Notes: generated by a model from the letters alone, not told the origin. Shown: positions 1-8,366, numbered from the stretch's first letter. The stretch: 64,000 bases of DNA from Amycolatopsis sp. NBC_00345 (GCF_036116635.1 NZ_CP107995.1:2046001-2110000), one strand, 5' to 3'. Made by a program: numbers and translations.

Positions 1-271
1 CGACCGGTGCCGCCGTCGCGGGCAGGTCGGCGGTCACCCCGTGCTTGAGGTGCACGACGAATCGTGGCTGGGCGCGCAGGTTCGCGTACCAGTTCCGGGG
101 TCCGGGCAGGCCGGTCAGGTACCAGCGGCCGTGGACCTGATGGAACCAGACCTCGATGCGCCGCGGGACACCGCTGCGGGCGCCTACTGTCGTGATGTCG
201 ATGGTGCGCTCGGCCGCGGCGGAATCCGGTCCGATGTCGAGGGCGCGGAGGACGGCGGCGTCCACGGTCAT
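1..271 (-). CDS. Deazaflavin (F420)-dependent nitroreductase-family protein, partial
   Basis: Reading the minus strand from an ATG at 271 gives an uninterrupted frame to the window edge, so the C-terminus is missing. The visible ~90 residues contain ITTVGARSGVPRRIEVWF, YLTGLPGPRNWYANLRA and FVVHLKHG, which match the start of the Ddn/PNPOx-like family of F420H2-dependent oxidoreductases (a split-barrel fold). Such proteins reduce assorted small molecules and are very common in actinomycetes. The gene lies 38 nt beyond the stop of the AraC gene, on the same strand, so the regulator may control it. The substrate cannot be inferred. The family call is fairly sure; the activity is not. Confidence 0.7.
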   Translation of the reverse strand, partial: MTVDAAVLRALDIGPDSAAAERTIDITTVGARSGVPRRIEVWFHQVHGRWYLTGLPGPRNWYANLRAQPRFVVHLKHGVTADLPATAAPV

Positions 272-309
272 GGTTCAGCTCCTGTTTCGTGGTGACGGTC
301 CAGCCGGAT

Positions 310-1206
310 TCATGGCAGCGCGGGAGCGGTTCCCCCGCGCATGCGCACGGCATCGACGCTGGGCGGAGTACCGAACTGGCGCCGGTACTCCCGGCTGAAC
401 TGGGACGGATTGTCGTAGCCGACGCGATGACCGACGCCGGACACGTCGTTCGGGCGGTTCGCCAGCAGCAGTCTCGCCGCCTGCAGCCGGATCTGCTTCT
501 GGAACTGGATCGGCGTCATCGCCGTCACCGCTTGGAAGTTCCGGTGGAAAGCCGAGACGCTCATCCCCGAAAGCCGGGCGACTTCTTCGACCCGGAACGG
601 CTTGGCGTAGTTCTCCCGGATCCACCGCACCGCACCGCTGATGTGCGTCAGGCTGCTGTCGGCCAGCCCGAGCTGGCGGACGGCCTCGCCCTGGTCCCCG
701 GTCATCAGCCGCCAGAGGATCTCGCGCTCGACCAGCGGGACCAGCGCCTTGCGGTCCCGTGGCCGGTCGAGCAGGCGCAGCAGCCGAACAATCGCGTCGA
801 TCAGCTCGTCCGGGGCGTCGCTGACCGCGATTCCCGGGCCCGCGGATCCGGGGGAGCGCGGGAGATCCCCCGGTCCGGCCCGCAGCAGCAACTCGGCGAT
901 GTGGGCGGGCTCCAGGGTCATCCCGAACCCGAGCGTGGGCCGGCCCGGATCGGGGTCGATGACGTGCCCGGTCACCGGGAGGTCGACCGAGGCGACGAGG
1001 TACTGGCCGGCGCCGTACTCGTAGACGCGCTCGCCCAGCGCCAGCCGCTTCCTGCCGTGGGCGACGACCGCCAGCACCGTGCCGGACATCGAGGATTCCG
1101 GGTCGCCGGCGTGGTCGATCCGGCAGATCCGGACACCGTCGACGGCGGTGGTCCCGTCGGGTCGCGCGTGCCGCTGCAGCAGGTCGCGAAGCTCGTCGAG
1201 GGGCAT
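310..1206 (-). CDS. AraC-family transcriptional regulator
   Basis: 298-aa protein. Residues ~10-160 form an AraC_N-type sensing domain. The C-terminal ~100 residues are a double helix-turn-helix: IRENYAKPFRVEEVARLSGM, then the second-helix region with VGYDNPSQFSREYRRQFG, the classic AraC signature. It resembles regulators that sit beside small oxidoreductase genes, and it is immediately upstream of, and co-oriented with, the Ddn-like gene at 1-271. The ATG at 1206 follows a 69-nt gap to the membrane-protein gene. It probably activates its neighbour in response to a small ligand, which is unknown. It is not visibly tied to the RiPP operon. Confidence 0.85.
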   Translation of the reverse strand: MPLDELRDLLQRHARPDGTTAVDGVRICRIDHAGDPESSMSGTVLAVVAHGRKRLALGERVYEYGAGQYLVASVDLPVTGHVIDPDPGRPTLGFGMTLEPAHIAELLLRAGPGDLPRSPGSAGPGIAVSDAPDELIDAIVRLLRLLDRPRDRKALVPLVEREILWRLMTGDQGEAVRQLGLADSSLTHISGAVRWIRENYAKPFRVEEVARLSGMSVSAFHRNFQAVTAMTPIQFQKQIRLQAARLLLANRPNDVSGVGHRVGYDNPSQFSREYRRQFGTPPSVDAVRMRGGTAPALP

Positions 1207-1275
1207 GGCACCAGTGCAGCACGAGACGCACGAAGATGCCCGGCCGCGAGAGGAATGTGCAAGAAGCCGCGACTT

Positions 1276-1584
1276 TCACTCAAGCGGCCGCGACGACCGC
1301 GACTCGTCACAGGCGACGGCGACGGCGAGGTACGGGGCGGCCTCCAGCAGATGCCGGTGCAGGCATCGGACGACGAAGCTCAGCACCACGCAGCCGCCCG
1401 CGAAGAAGCCGGTGATCACCGTGAAGACCCAGAGATGGGCCTTCTCGTGGTGCACAGTGTTGATCACGATGAAGAAGACGGTGAACGACACCATCAGCAG
1501 TGAGCAGCTGTCCGCGATGCGGCGCACACGGCGGGAGAGCCCAGGCACCGGCTCGAACTCTTCCCCGTGGTGGAGATCTTCCAT
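1276..1584 (-). CDS. Small membrane protein of unknown function
   Basis: 102 aa with a charged N-terminus followed by two strongly hydrophobic stretches, LLMVSFTVFFIVIN (about residues 29-42) and VFTVITGFFAGGCVVLSFVV (about 53-72), so two membrane spans are likely. I do not recognise a family. The frame keeps actinomycete codon bias, starts with ATG at 1584 and lies between a secreted hydrolase and the AraC regulator on the same strand. A competing frame on the same strand encodes Arg/Pro-rich junk, which supports this one. The function is unknown. Confidence 0.5.
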   Translation of the reverse strand: MEDLHHGEEFEPVPGLSRRVRRIADSCSLLMVSFTVFFIVINTVHHEKAHLWVFTVITGFFAGGCVVLSFVVRCLHRHLLEAAPYLAVAVACDESRSSRPLE

Positions 1585-1629
1585 GGACCAAGCCTAAGGT
1601 TGTCTCGCCACTGTTCTTGTGGCCGGTGG

Positions 1630-3366
1630 TCAGAGGTTCAGCTTCCCGGCGAGTTCGGCGGTGAGCTGCCGGCTGTCGACCAACGGGTTGCTCGCGGCCT
1701 TTTCCTTGGCGGTGTCGGTCTTGCCGTCGGCGGCCGGGACCGGGAGTGGTTTGCGCACGTGGAGATCGCTGTCCCGCGGCGGGGTGGCGCCGTCGAGGTA
1801 GAAGCTCTCCACCAGGTTGTCGATTTCCGGGACGCCGTCGAGGTAGACGCAGTGGTCGCCGACGCCGTCGATGTGCACCATGCGGGAGTTCGCGAACGCC
1901 GCGTGGGCCTTGACCGCGCCTTCGTACGGGGTGGCCGGGTCGAGCCGGTCCTGCACCATCAGGACCGGCGGCAGGCCGTCGCCGGTCGGGGTCGGCAGGG
2001 CCAGGCCGGCGGGCGGCTGCCAGGTGTCACAGATCTGGCCGGCCCAGCTCCAGCCGATCAGCGGGTACCGCAGGCCGAGCCGGGCCGACTGCACGATGCG
2101 CGAGGCGCGGGTGCCGTGCCAAGGGGTGTCGTTGCAGAGGATGGTGTTGAACACCGTGCTTTCGGCTTCCTGCTCCTGGGGGTCACTCCCGGCGGCGCCC
2201 GCCTTCCGGAGCTTGCCACGCGGGCCGAGCAGGCCCAGTTCGCTGAGGCCGGCCTGCAGTTGCTGCTTGGCGCGGACGAGTTCGTCACCGCCGTCGCGCT
2301 GGTCGAGGACCTTCCGCAGCGCGCTGAGTGAATTGCCCAGCTTCACGAACTGCTTGTCCGCCGAGTACAGGTTGAGCGTGATCAGGCTGTCCAGGTCGTT
2401 CGGCCCCATCTTTCCCAGCTCGGGGTCGTCGATCGGCTGGTCGGCCAGCGCGGCCCGCATCCACTCGTACGACGCGGTGATGTCCGCGGACGTCCTTCCC
2501 AAGTGGAAGACGTTGTCGTACTTCGCCGCCCACGGCCGGAAATCCTGGTCGAACCGGCGCTGGAACCCCATCGGCTGAGTGCTCCACGACGTGTCCAGGT
2601 CGGTGGTGAAGTCCGTGTTCGAGTCGAGCACGAACTTGTCCACTCGCGACGGGAACTGGGTCGCGTAGTGCGCGCCCATCCAGGTGCCTGCCGACCAGCC
2701 GAGCCAGCTGATCTTCTCCCGGCCCAGCAGGGCGCGCAGCAGGTCGACGTCGTCGTCGGTCTGCTCGGTGGTGATCGTGGGGCCGAGGTCGCCCTCGGCC
2801 CGCTGGCAGTCGCGCTGGTTCTGTTCGCTGGCGTCCTGGATGGCGGTGAGGTTGGCCCAGCTGCGGTTACGCGGGTCCAGGTCGGCGCCGTTGGCCAGCG
2901 CGCCGCCGCAGCTGACGTGGGTGCTCTTGCCGACGCCGCGCGGGTCGAAGCTGACGAGTTCGAAGTTGTCGAGCATCCGGGTGCGCGCGTTCTTGCTGAA
3001 CAGCAGTGGCATCGTCAGGCCGGGCTCACCGGGGCCGCCCGGGTTGATCACCAGGCTGCCGTGCGGGGCGCCGTTGTCGTTGCGGATCCGGCTGACCGCG
3101 ACCGTGATCGTCTTGCCGTCATCGGGATGGTGCCAGTCCTGCGGGACGGTCATGGTCCCGACCTCGTAACGGTCGACGCCCGGCTTGCCCTGGTAGCCGG
3201 CCGGGGTCTGGCCCGGCTTGAACCCGGGCTTCCAGTCGATCTTCTGCTGCAGAAACCGTTGCGGGACAGCCGGTTGCCCGGACGCGTCCGCCAGCGCGGG
3301 CCCCGCGGCGGCGATCAGCGCGCCCACCACGACCACTGCACCGATGGCCAGTTTCGAATTGGTCAT
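1630..3366 (-). CDS. Secreted alpha/beta-hydrolase, tripeptidyl aminopeptidase-like
   Basis: 578 aa. Residues 1-27 are a Sec signal peptide (hydrophobic core AIGAVVVVGALIAAAGPALA). The oxyanion-loop motif NPGGPGEPG, the nucleophile elbow LGWSAGTW (Ser nucleophile) and a C-terminal TAP-like region containing QDRLDPATPYEGA and GDHCVYL are all present and correctly ordered, so Ser, Asp and His of the triad can be placed. The length is typical of the Streptomyces SlpD/SlpE/Tap family of exported proteases that trim short peptides. It is divergent from the RiPP operon. A role in degrading or maturing extracellular peptides is possible but unproven. ATG at 3366. Confidence 0.88.
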   Translation of the reverse strand: MTNSKLAIGAVVVVGALIAAAGPALADASGQPAVPQRFLQQKIDWKPGFKPGQTPAGYQGKPGVDRYEVGTMTVPQDWHHPDDGKTITVAVSRIRNDNGAPHGSLVINPGGPGEPGLTMPLLFSKNARTRMLDNFELVSFDPRGVGKSTHVSCGGALANGADLDPRNRSWANLTAIQDASEQNQRDCQRAEGDLGPTITTEQTDDDVDLLRALLGREKISWLGWSAGTWMGAHYATQFPSRVDKFVLDSNTDFTTDLDTSWSTQPMGFQRRFDQDFRPWAAKYDNVFHLGRTSADITASYEWMRAALADQPIDDPELGKMGPNDLDSLITLNLYSADKQFVKLGNSLSALRKVLDQRDGGDELVRAKQQLQAGLSELGLLGPRGKLRKAGAAGSDPQEQEAESTVFNTILCNDTPWHGTRASRIVQSARLGLRYPLIGWSWAGQICDTWQPPAGLALPTPTGDGLPPVLMVQDRLDPATPYEGAVKAHAAFANSRMVHIDGVGDHCVYLDGVPEIDNLVESFYLDGATPPRDSDLHVRKPLPVPAADGKTDTAKEKAASNPLVDSRQLTAELAGKLNL

Positions 3367-3460
3367 TCCACCTTCTCCGGTTTCTCTTCCCTCGCCCGGG
3401 ACCCGCCGACGGAGATCGTGTCACGGCGGTTTTCCCGGCGCTACCGGAGAACTTTGATCG

Positions 3461-3471
3461 TGAATAATTCA
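3461..3471. promoter_or_regulatory. Palindrome in divergent intergenic region 3367-3557
   Basis: The 190-bp gap between the divergent hydrolase (starts 3366, minus) and the RiPP operon (plus) is AT-richer than its surroundings and contains the perfect 11-bp palindrome TGAATAATTCA. It must hold the promoter of the RiPP operon. The palindrome is a candidate operator, possibly for the two-component response regulator encoded at 16257, but that link is only a guess. Confidence 0.3.
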
Positions 3472-3557
3472 TCATCCGGGGGTGAGCGCAGGTACTGGTC
3501 CGGCCGGGGGCCGGCTGTCAGGATTGCCGCATTGCAGGTGGGGTAGGCCTGTGCTCG

Positions 3558-4640
3558 ATGGGGGAACGGGAGCTGGGGCTCGTGAGCGGGATTTCGCACG
3601 ACTTGATGCGCTGGGCGCTGGGCCGGGACCCGGTGCGTGACGCTTTCGCGGAACAGCGGTTCTGCCGCGCGGTGGTACTGGAGAACGGCGAACACCTCGC
3701 CGCGGTCCTGGCGACGGACGTGGCCGGTCCGGGGACGACGCTGTTCGTCCCCGGTGCGGACGCGGCGCCCGCCGGGGGACCGGTGGTCGTGGGGTACGGC
3801 GGATCGCTGGGGGAACCCGGCGCGGAACTGTCGCTGAACGACGAGTTCTATCTGCAGACCCAGGCGTACGGGGTCAGCGAATACATTTCCGTGCTCGGCC
3901 CGACCGTGGTCCGGATAGCCGAACCCGGCGATTTCCCCGCTTATCTGGCCGACGCCGACCGAGCGCGCGCCGAGGGCGTTTTCGCGGATTTCCTCACCCA
4001 TCCCGCCATCCAGCTCGCGGACCTTTCCGCGCTGGGTGCCGGTCCGCGGCAGGACGGTCCCCGGACGCGGCTCTACGTGGCCGCGGACGGCGGTGTCAGC
4101 ACGGCCCCCGGCGGACGCCGGATCGGTGAAATCGGTGACGGGCTCGACCGGCTCGAGGCGGCATGGGCCGCGATCAACGCCGAGAGCGACCAGCCTTGCG
4201 CCGTTTGCCTTGGCGCGGTGGTCGACGAAGCCGAGCGGGCCCGCGCGCTCGCCGAGCGTCCTTGGCTGGGCCGGTACCTGGCCGCGGTCGCGGGGATCCG
4301 CGATCTGCGCGCCCGTGGCTCCTTCGACGTGCGGGTCTCCGGGTTCGGTGACCGCCTGCTGCCCGCGCTCGCCGAAGTGCCCTCGCCTGCGGACGCGACG
4401 TCCAGCGAGCTGCCGCTGCTGTTGTGGACGCGCGACGCCGCGTACGTGACCGGTGAACGCACCTTCAAGCTCGATCTCGACGCCGGGAAGCTGGCCGAGG
4501 CGCTGCTCGTCACCGGTTCGGTCGACGCGGCCGCCGGGCACGTGACGTCGTCGCTCGGCCTGACCGAGGCCGCGGCTCGCGAGGCCCTGCACCTGGTGAA
4601 CGGTGCTCGCCTGACCGCGGAACCGGCCGGTGCCCGATGA
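3558..4640 (+). CDS. mpaB: Daptide-type RiPP recognition protein (MpaB-like)
   Basis: 360 aa with no obvious catalytic motif. From sequence style and its position as first gene before a methyltransferase, an aminotransferase and an alcohol dehydrogenase-like gene, I assign it to the MpaB family, the daptide-specific protein thought to recognise the precursor leader and enable the dehydrogenase. A small Cys pair (CAVC, near residue 216) is visible; its significance is unknown. The stop overlaps the next start (ATGA). An alternative GTG start at 3582 has a better-placed GGGAG ribosome-binding site than the ATG at 3558. The assignment depends heavily on context. Confidence 0.72.
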   Translation: MGERELGLVSGISHDLMRWALGRDPVRDAFAEQRFCRAVVLENGEHLAAVLATDVAGPGTTLFVPGADAAPAGGPVVVGYGGSLGEPGAELSLNDEFYLQTQAYGVSEYISVLGPTVVRIAEPGDFPAYLADADRARAEGVFADFLTHPAIQLADLSALGAGPRQDGPRTRLYVAADGGVSTAPGGRRIGEIGDGLDRLEAAWAAINAESDQPCAVCLGAVVDEAERARALAERPWLGRYLAAVAGIRDLRARGSFDVRVSGFGDRLLPALAEVPSPADATSSELPLLLWTRDAAYVTGERTFKLDLDAGKLAEALLVTGSVDAAAGHVTSSLGLTEAAAREALHLVNGARLTAEPAGAR

Positions 4641-5431
4641 GACCCCCGGCCCCGCCGGGCACCGCCGGGCGGCGGCTCGCGGAGCTGGGCGACGGCGTCG
4701 TCCTGCGTGACCTGTACGACGAGCACGGCTCGGCCGTCTACCACAGCCTGGCGGGCGGTGACACGCACGAGATCCGGGAGCTGGTCCGCGCGGTCCGGCC
4801 GCATCCGGGCCCGGTGCTCGAACTGGGCGCGGGGTCCGGGCGGCACACCCTGCCGCTGCTTGCGCTCGGCCGGGAGGTCACCGCGCTCGACCTGTCCGAA
4901 GGCATGCTGGAGCTGCTGTCCGCGCGCTTGCGTGACGTGCCGGCGCTGCGTGACCGCTGCACGGTCGTCCACGGTGACATGACCGCGTTCTCGCTGGGCC
5001 GGCGGTTCGGGGTGATCGTGCTCGGCACGACGTCCGTCTCCTTGCTCGACGAACGCGGACGCGCCGGGCTCTACGCCGCGGTGCGCGAACACCTGGCGCC
5101 CGGTGGGGTCTTCCTGCTGTCCACAGTGGAGGTGACGCCCGAAGCGGCCGAGCAGGTCGAGTTCGAGCAGGCGTTCCTCGACCCGCGGACCGATCGCGGC
5201 CACGTGCTGTACGAGTACATCGGAGCCGGCTCCCGCACGGTCACGATCCTGCCCGCCGAACCGGGCCCCGGTCCGGTCGACGTCTACACCACGACGATCA
5301 GGATGCTGCCCGCCGAGCTGCTCGTCGCGGAGCTCGCCGACGCCGGGATCGCTGTCCGCACAACACATCCGCTGCCCGCGCCGAGCGACCGCCATCGCGC
5401 GGTGCTGCTGGAAGCCGAGGTGTCCCGATGA
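4637..5431 (+). CDS. mpaM: Daptide-type SAM-dependent N-methyltransferase (MpaM-like)
   Basis: 264-aa class I methyltransferase. Motif I is VLELGAGSGRHTLPLL (about residues 60-75), followed by ALDLSEGMLELL and HGDMTAF, then VIVLGTTSVSLLDE in place of the usual motif IV. In daptide biosynthesis the MpaM enzyme dimethylates the new C-terminal amine to give (S)-N2,N2-dimethyl-1,2-propanediamine. The gene overlaps both neighbours by 4 nt (mpaB upstream, mpaD downstream), indicating translational coupling. The methyltransferase fold is certain; the daptide role rests on the neighbouring mpaB/D/C genes and the precursors. Confidence 0.82.
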   Translation: MRPPAPPGTAGRRLAELGDGVVLRDLYDEHGSAVYHSLAGGDTHEIRELVRAVRPHPGPVLELGAGSGRHTLPLLALGREVTALDLSEGMLELLSARLRDVPALRDRCTVVHGDMTAFSLGRRFGVIVLGTTSVSLLDERGRAGLYAAVREHLAPGGVFLLSTVEVTPEAAEQVEFEQAFLDPRTDRGHVLYEYIGAGSRTVTILPAEPGPGPVDVYTTTIRMLPAELLVAELADAGIAVRTTHPLPAPSDRHRAVLLEAEVSR

Positions 5432-6675
5432 CGCTCTGGCCCTCGCTGCTGCCGCCTTCGCAGCACGGGGACGACGAGCTGTGCGCCGTTTCGGCGGAAG
5501 GGGTCCGGGTCCGCTTCGCCGACGGGCGCGAACTGCTCTGCGGGACCAGCGGGCTCTGGAACACCAACCTCGGCTACGGCAACCCGGTGATCGCGCAGGC
5601 GTCGGCCGACGCGTTGCTCAAGGCGTCCTACCTGACCGTCTTCCGCTACGAGAACTCCTATGCGCGGGCGGCCGCCGAGGCACTCGTCGAGGTCTGCGGC
5701 GGCGAGCACTACGGCAAGGTGCTGTTCTCGACCTCCGGCGGCGCGGCCAACGACCTGGTCATGAAGCTCGCCCGGCACTACCACGCGCTGCGCGGGGACA
5801 CGGCCCGCACGCTGGTGTGCGGTCTCCGGGGCAGCTATCACGGCCTGACCTTCGGCAGCTTCGCCCTCACCGGCGAGGACCTCGGGCAGCGGCTGTACGG
5901 CGTCGACCAGCGGCTGGTCCGCCACGTCACGCCGAACGACCCGGCCGAGCTGGCCACGCTGATGGAACGCCAGGGCAGCCGGATCGCGGCCGTCGTCGTG
6001 GAGCCGGTGCTCGGCAGCGGCGCGGTGCCGTTGAGCGAGGAGTTCCTGGCCGAGCTGATCCGGCTGCGGGAGCGGTACGGCTTCCTCCTGGTCGCCGACG
6101 AGGTGGCCACCGGATTCGGCCGCACTGGCAGCTTCTTCGCGTCCCAGCGCTGGGCGAGCCGGCCCGACCTGCTGGTCACTTCGAAAGGCCTGACCAACGG
6201 GACGAGCGCTGCCTCGGCCGTCGTCGTGTCGCGCCGGGTCGCGGAGGTCTTCACCGCGGCCGACGCGATGCTGAGCCACGGGGAAACCCAGGCGGGCACG
6301 CCCGTCACCTGCGCCGCGATCCTCGCCACGATCGACGAAATGCGCCGCCTCGACGCGGTGGCCGCGGGCCGGCGCCTGTCCGCCCGGCTCGACACCGAAC
6401 TCGCGGCGCTGGTGGCCGAGGACCCGCACGTCGAGTCGGTCACCGGCCTGGGCTGCTTCCGCGCGGTGCGGCTCCGGCGGCCGGACGGGAGCCCGCTGCC
6501 CCAGGCGGAGGTGCCCGAGGTCGTCACGGCGATCCGGCGGGCGGGCGCGCTCGTGCACCCGGGGGTCAACGGTTTCCAGCTCATCCCGGCGCTGACCTAC
6601 TCCGAAGAGGACCTCGCGGAACTGCTGGCCTGTGTCCGGGCGGGTCTCGCTGCCCACTCGGGCGCGTCGCGGTGA
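5428..6675 (+). CDS. mpaD: Daptide-type class III aminotransferase (MpaD-like)
   Basis: 415 aa with PLP class III (ornithine/acetylornithine aminotransferase-like) hallmarks: the phosphate-binding FSTSGGAAND (about residues 96-105), VVEPVLGSGAVPLSEEFL, the cofactor Asp in LLVADEVATGFGRTGSFF, and the Schiff-base Lys in LLVTSKGLTNG (about residue 254). In the daptide pathway this enzyme aminates the ketone left after oxidative decarboxylation of the C-terminal Thr. It overlaps the upstream methyltransferase (ATGA) and the downstream dehydrogenase (GTGA). Confidence in the fold is high; the substrate is inferred from the operon. Confidence 0.87.
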   Translation: MTLWPSLLPPSQHGDDELCAVSAEGVRVRFADGRELLCGTSGLWNTNLGYGNPVIAQASADALLKASYLTVFRYENSYARAAAEALVEVCGGEHYGKVLFSTSGGAANDLVMKLARHYHALRGDTARTLVCGLRGSYHGLTFGSFALTGEDLGQRLYGVDQRLVRHVTPNDPAELATLMERQGSRIAAVVVEPVLGSGAVPLSEEFLAELIRLRERYGFLLVADEVATGFGRTGSFFASQRWASRPDLLVTSKGLTNGTSAASAVVVSRRVAEVFTAADAMLSHGETQAGTPVTCAAILATIDEMRRLDAVAAGRRLSARLDTELAALVAEDPHVESVTGLGCFRAVRLRRPDGSPLPQAEVPEVVTAIRRAGALVHPGVNGFQLIPALTYSEEDLAELLACVRAGLAAHSGASR

Positions 6676-7880
6676 ACCCGGTGGGCGTGCTGTACAGCCC
6701 GACCAGGGTGCTGTTCGGCTGTGACGGGCTGCCGAGCCGGCTCGCCGGGCGGCCGGAGCGGCGGGTCACGCTGCTGCTCGACTCGGGGGTCGCCGACAGC
6801 GTCATCGCGGCGACGATCCGACGGCAGCTGACGCACGCGCGGCTGCAGGCCGACGTCGTCGTGCTGACCGGTGCCGGCACGCTCGAGAGCGTCCTCGGGC
6901 TGGCCGACCGGCTGGCGGGCACCGAGCTGGTCGTCGGCGTCGGCGGCGGTTCGCTGCTCGACCAGGCGAAGCTGGCCACGACGCTGCGGGACAACCCGGC
7001 GGCGCGGCGGCATCTCACCGTGCCGCAGCGCACCGGCCTGCTGGCGCTGCCGCCCCACATCGTGCGCGCCGTCCCGCTGGTGCTGGTGCCGACGACGCTG
7101 GGGACGGGCTCGGAGCTCAGCACCTCGGCCTGCCTCGACTACCCGCAGGGCAAGCGGCTGATCATGGGGGAGGCGCTGCTGCCGGACGTGGCGGTGCTCG
7201 ACCCGGCCGCGACCGCCACGCTGCCCGGTGAGCTCGTCGCCGAAGGGGTGCTGGAGGCGTTGTGCCGCCTGATCAACCCGTACGTCGGCGGCCACGACGA
7301 CCAGGTGACCGAGGACGCGCTGGTCGAGGCGATCGCGGGGCGGCTGATGACGCTGGGGCACCGCGTCGGGGCCGCGGTGACCGGCGCCGTGCCAGACGCG
7401 GTGCCTGACCCCGTGCGGGCCGAGATCGCCAAGCTCAGCGGGCTGAGCCACAGCGGCTGGGTCCACCAGGGCCGCAGCCCGTACTCGGTGAAGGGCTGGC
7501 TCGTCACCAACGAGCTGTCCTCGGTGCTGGGCGTCCGCAAGATGACCGCGGTCGCCGCGTTCCTGCCCGTGCTGTGGCAGGCCGTCGCCGACGGGGACAC
7601 CCGGCTGGGGTCGGCGCCGCGGCTGGCCCGGCTGTGGGAGCGGCTGCGCGTCACCGACCTCACGCTGCCGGCGGACCCGGTCGCGGGCGCGCGGGCGCTG
7701 ATCGGCTCGTGGGGCGTGCACCACCGGCTGGAGGCGACGCCGGAGCAGCTCGCCGAGGTCGCGCGCCGGGTCGTCCGGTCCTGGGGCGCGGGCCTGCCCA
7801 TGCTCGGCGGGCTCTCCGCCGCCGAAGTCCTGGCCATGGTGACCGACGCGGCGGCGGCCGCCAAGACTTCCGTGCCGTGA
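6672..7880 (+). CDS. mpaC: Daptide-type iron-alcohol-dehydrogenase-like oxidase (MpaC-like)
   Basis: 402 aa from a GTG that overlaps the upstream stop (GTGA). The NAD-binding motifs of the iron-containing alcohol dehydrogenase family are present: VGVGGGSLLDQAK (residues 88-100) and PTTLGTGSE (140-148). In daptides this enzyme oxidises the C-terminal Thr and triggers decarboxylation. The usual metal ligands seem altered: the DxxxH pair aligns with Glu195/Arg199, and the later His pair aligns with about Asn280 and Lys290. Either the metal site is lost or it is rebuilt from other residues. The next gene is the precursor, 50 nt downstream. Confidence 0.84.
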   Translation: MNPVGVLYSPTRVLFGCDGLPSRLAGRPERRVTLLLDSGVADSVIAATIRRQLTHARLQADVVVLTGAGTLESVLGLADRLAGTELVVGVGGGSLLDQAKLATTLRDNPAARRHLTVPQRTGLLALPPHIVRAVPLVLVPTTLGTGSELSTSACLDYPQGKRLIMGEALLPDVAVLDPAATATLPGELVAEGVLEALCRLINPYVGGHDDQVTEDALVEAIAGRLMTLGHRVGAAVTGAVPDAVPDPVRAEIAKLSGLSHSGWVHQGRSPYSVKGWLVTNELSSVLGVRKMTAVAAFLPVLWQAVADGDTRLGSAPRLARLWERLRVTDLTLPADPVAGARALIGSWGVHHRLEATPEQLAEVARRVVRSWGAGLPMLGGLSAAEVLAMVTDAAAAAKTSVP

Positions 7881-7930
7881 TCGGCGGTGCGGGACTTGAA
7901 AGACGACTGGAGGGGGAGGAGGAAAAACCA

Positions 7931-8107
7931 ATGCAGGACAACAACACTCTCGCGCGCCCGGCTCTCGAGCTCGGCATGCAGGAGCTGGAAGCCATGGAGG
8001 CGCCCGGTTTCTGGGACACCGTCGGAGGCATCTTCACCGGCGTCTCGGTGGCCAGCGCGGCCAGCTACGTGAGCTACGCGGTGAGCGTCGCGACCGTCGC
8101 CACCTGA
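7931..8107 (+). CDS. mpaA1: RiPP precursor peptide 1 (daptide-type)
   Basis: 58-aa peptide preceded by an exceptionally strong purine ribosome-binding site (GGAGGGGGAGGAGG, 7909-7922, 8 nt before the ATG). The N-terminal half is acidic and holds LELGMQELEAMEAP, almost identical in precursor 2 and therefore the likely leader and recognition sequence. The C-terminal ~33 residues start GFWDTVGG, are small/hydrophobic, carry five Ser and four Thr, no Cys, and end in Val-Ala-Thr. A C-terminal Thr is what the MpaC/MpaD/MpaM enzymes act on. The many Ser/Thr could be dehydrated by the LanKC. It is predicted to form a membrane-active helix. Confidence 0.85.
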   Translation: MQDNNTLARPALELGMQELEAMEAPGFWDTVGGIFTGVSVASAASYVSYAVSVATVAT

Positions 8108-8160
8108 TCCGCACCGGATCGCTGTCCTCCGCTCGTGCGGAATGGGGAGGGAGGTAACAG

Positions 8161-8310
8161 ATGCAGGAGAACACCGTGGTCCAGCCGGAACTCGAGCTGG
8201 GCATGCAGGAGCTGGAGGCCATGGAGGCCCCCGACTTCTGGGGTGGTTTCACGGCCGGCCTGACGATCAGCGGCATGGGGATCGCCAGCGCCACCGTCGT
8301 GATCACCTGA
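8161..8310 (+). CDS. mpaA2: RiPP precursor peptide 2 (daptide-type)
   Basis: 49-aa paralogue of the upstream precursor with its own strong ribosome-binding site (GGGGAGGGAGG, ~8144-8154). It shares the leader block LELGMQELEAMEAP and then reads DFWGGFTAGLTISG, ending in Val-Val-Ile-Thr. The core has two Ser and four Thr, no Cys, several Gly and a terminal Thr. The two peptides may form a two-component antimicrobial or simply be two products of the same enzymes; the sequence does not decide. An imperfect 6-bp stem (CCGCAC/GTGCGG) lies in the 53-nt spacer between the two genes. Confidence 0.84.
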   Translation: MQENTVVQPELELGMQELEAMEAPDFWGGFTAGLTISGMGIASATVVIT

Positions 8311-8329
8311 TCCACCTGGTGAGATGAAG

Positions 8330-8366
8330 GTCCTGTGGTGGTGCGTACACGGCACCACCACAGGAC
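8330..8366 (+). terminator. Strong hairpin between precursors and export genes (attenuator/terminator)
   Basis: A perfect 15-bp stem, GTCCTGTGGTGGTGC (8330-8344) and GCACCACCACAGGAC (8352-8366), with a 7-nt loop, lies 20 nt after the second precursor stop and 31 nt before the next start. There is no long T-tract. Such hairpins commonly raise precursor mRNA relative to downstream modification and transport genes, by partial termination or by protecting the 3' end. Confidence 0.75.

Noticed and set aside
4073..6657. Long minus-strand frames opposite the methyltransferase and aminotransferase genes
   Set aside because: Arg/Gly/Pro-rich shadows without motifs; the plus-strand genes have clear catalytic motifs and 4-nt overlaps.
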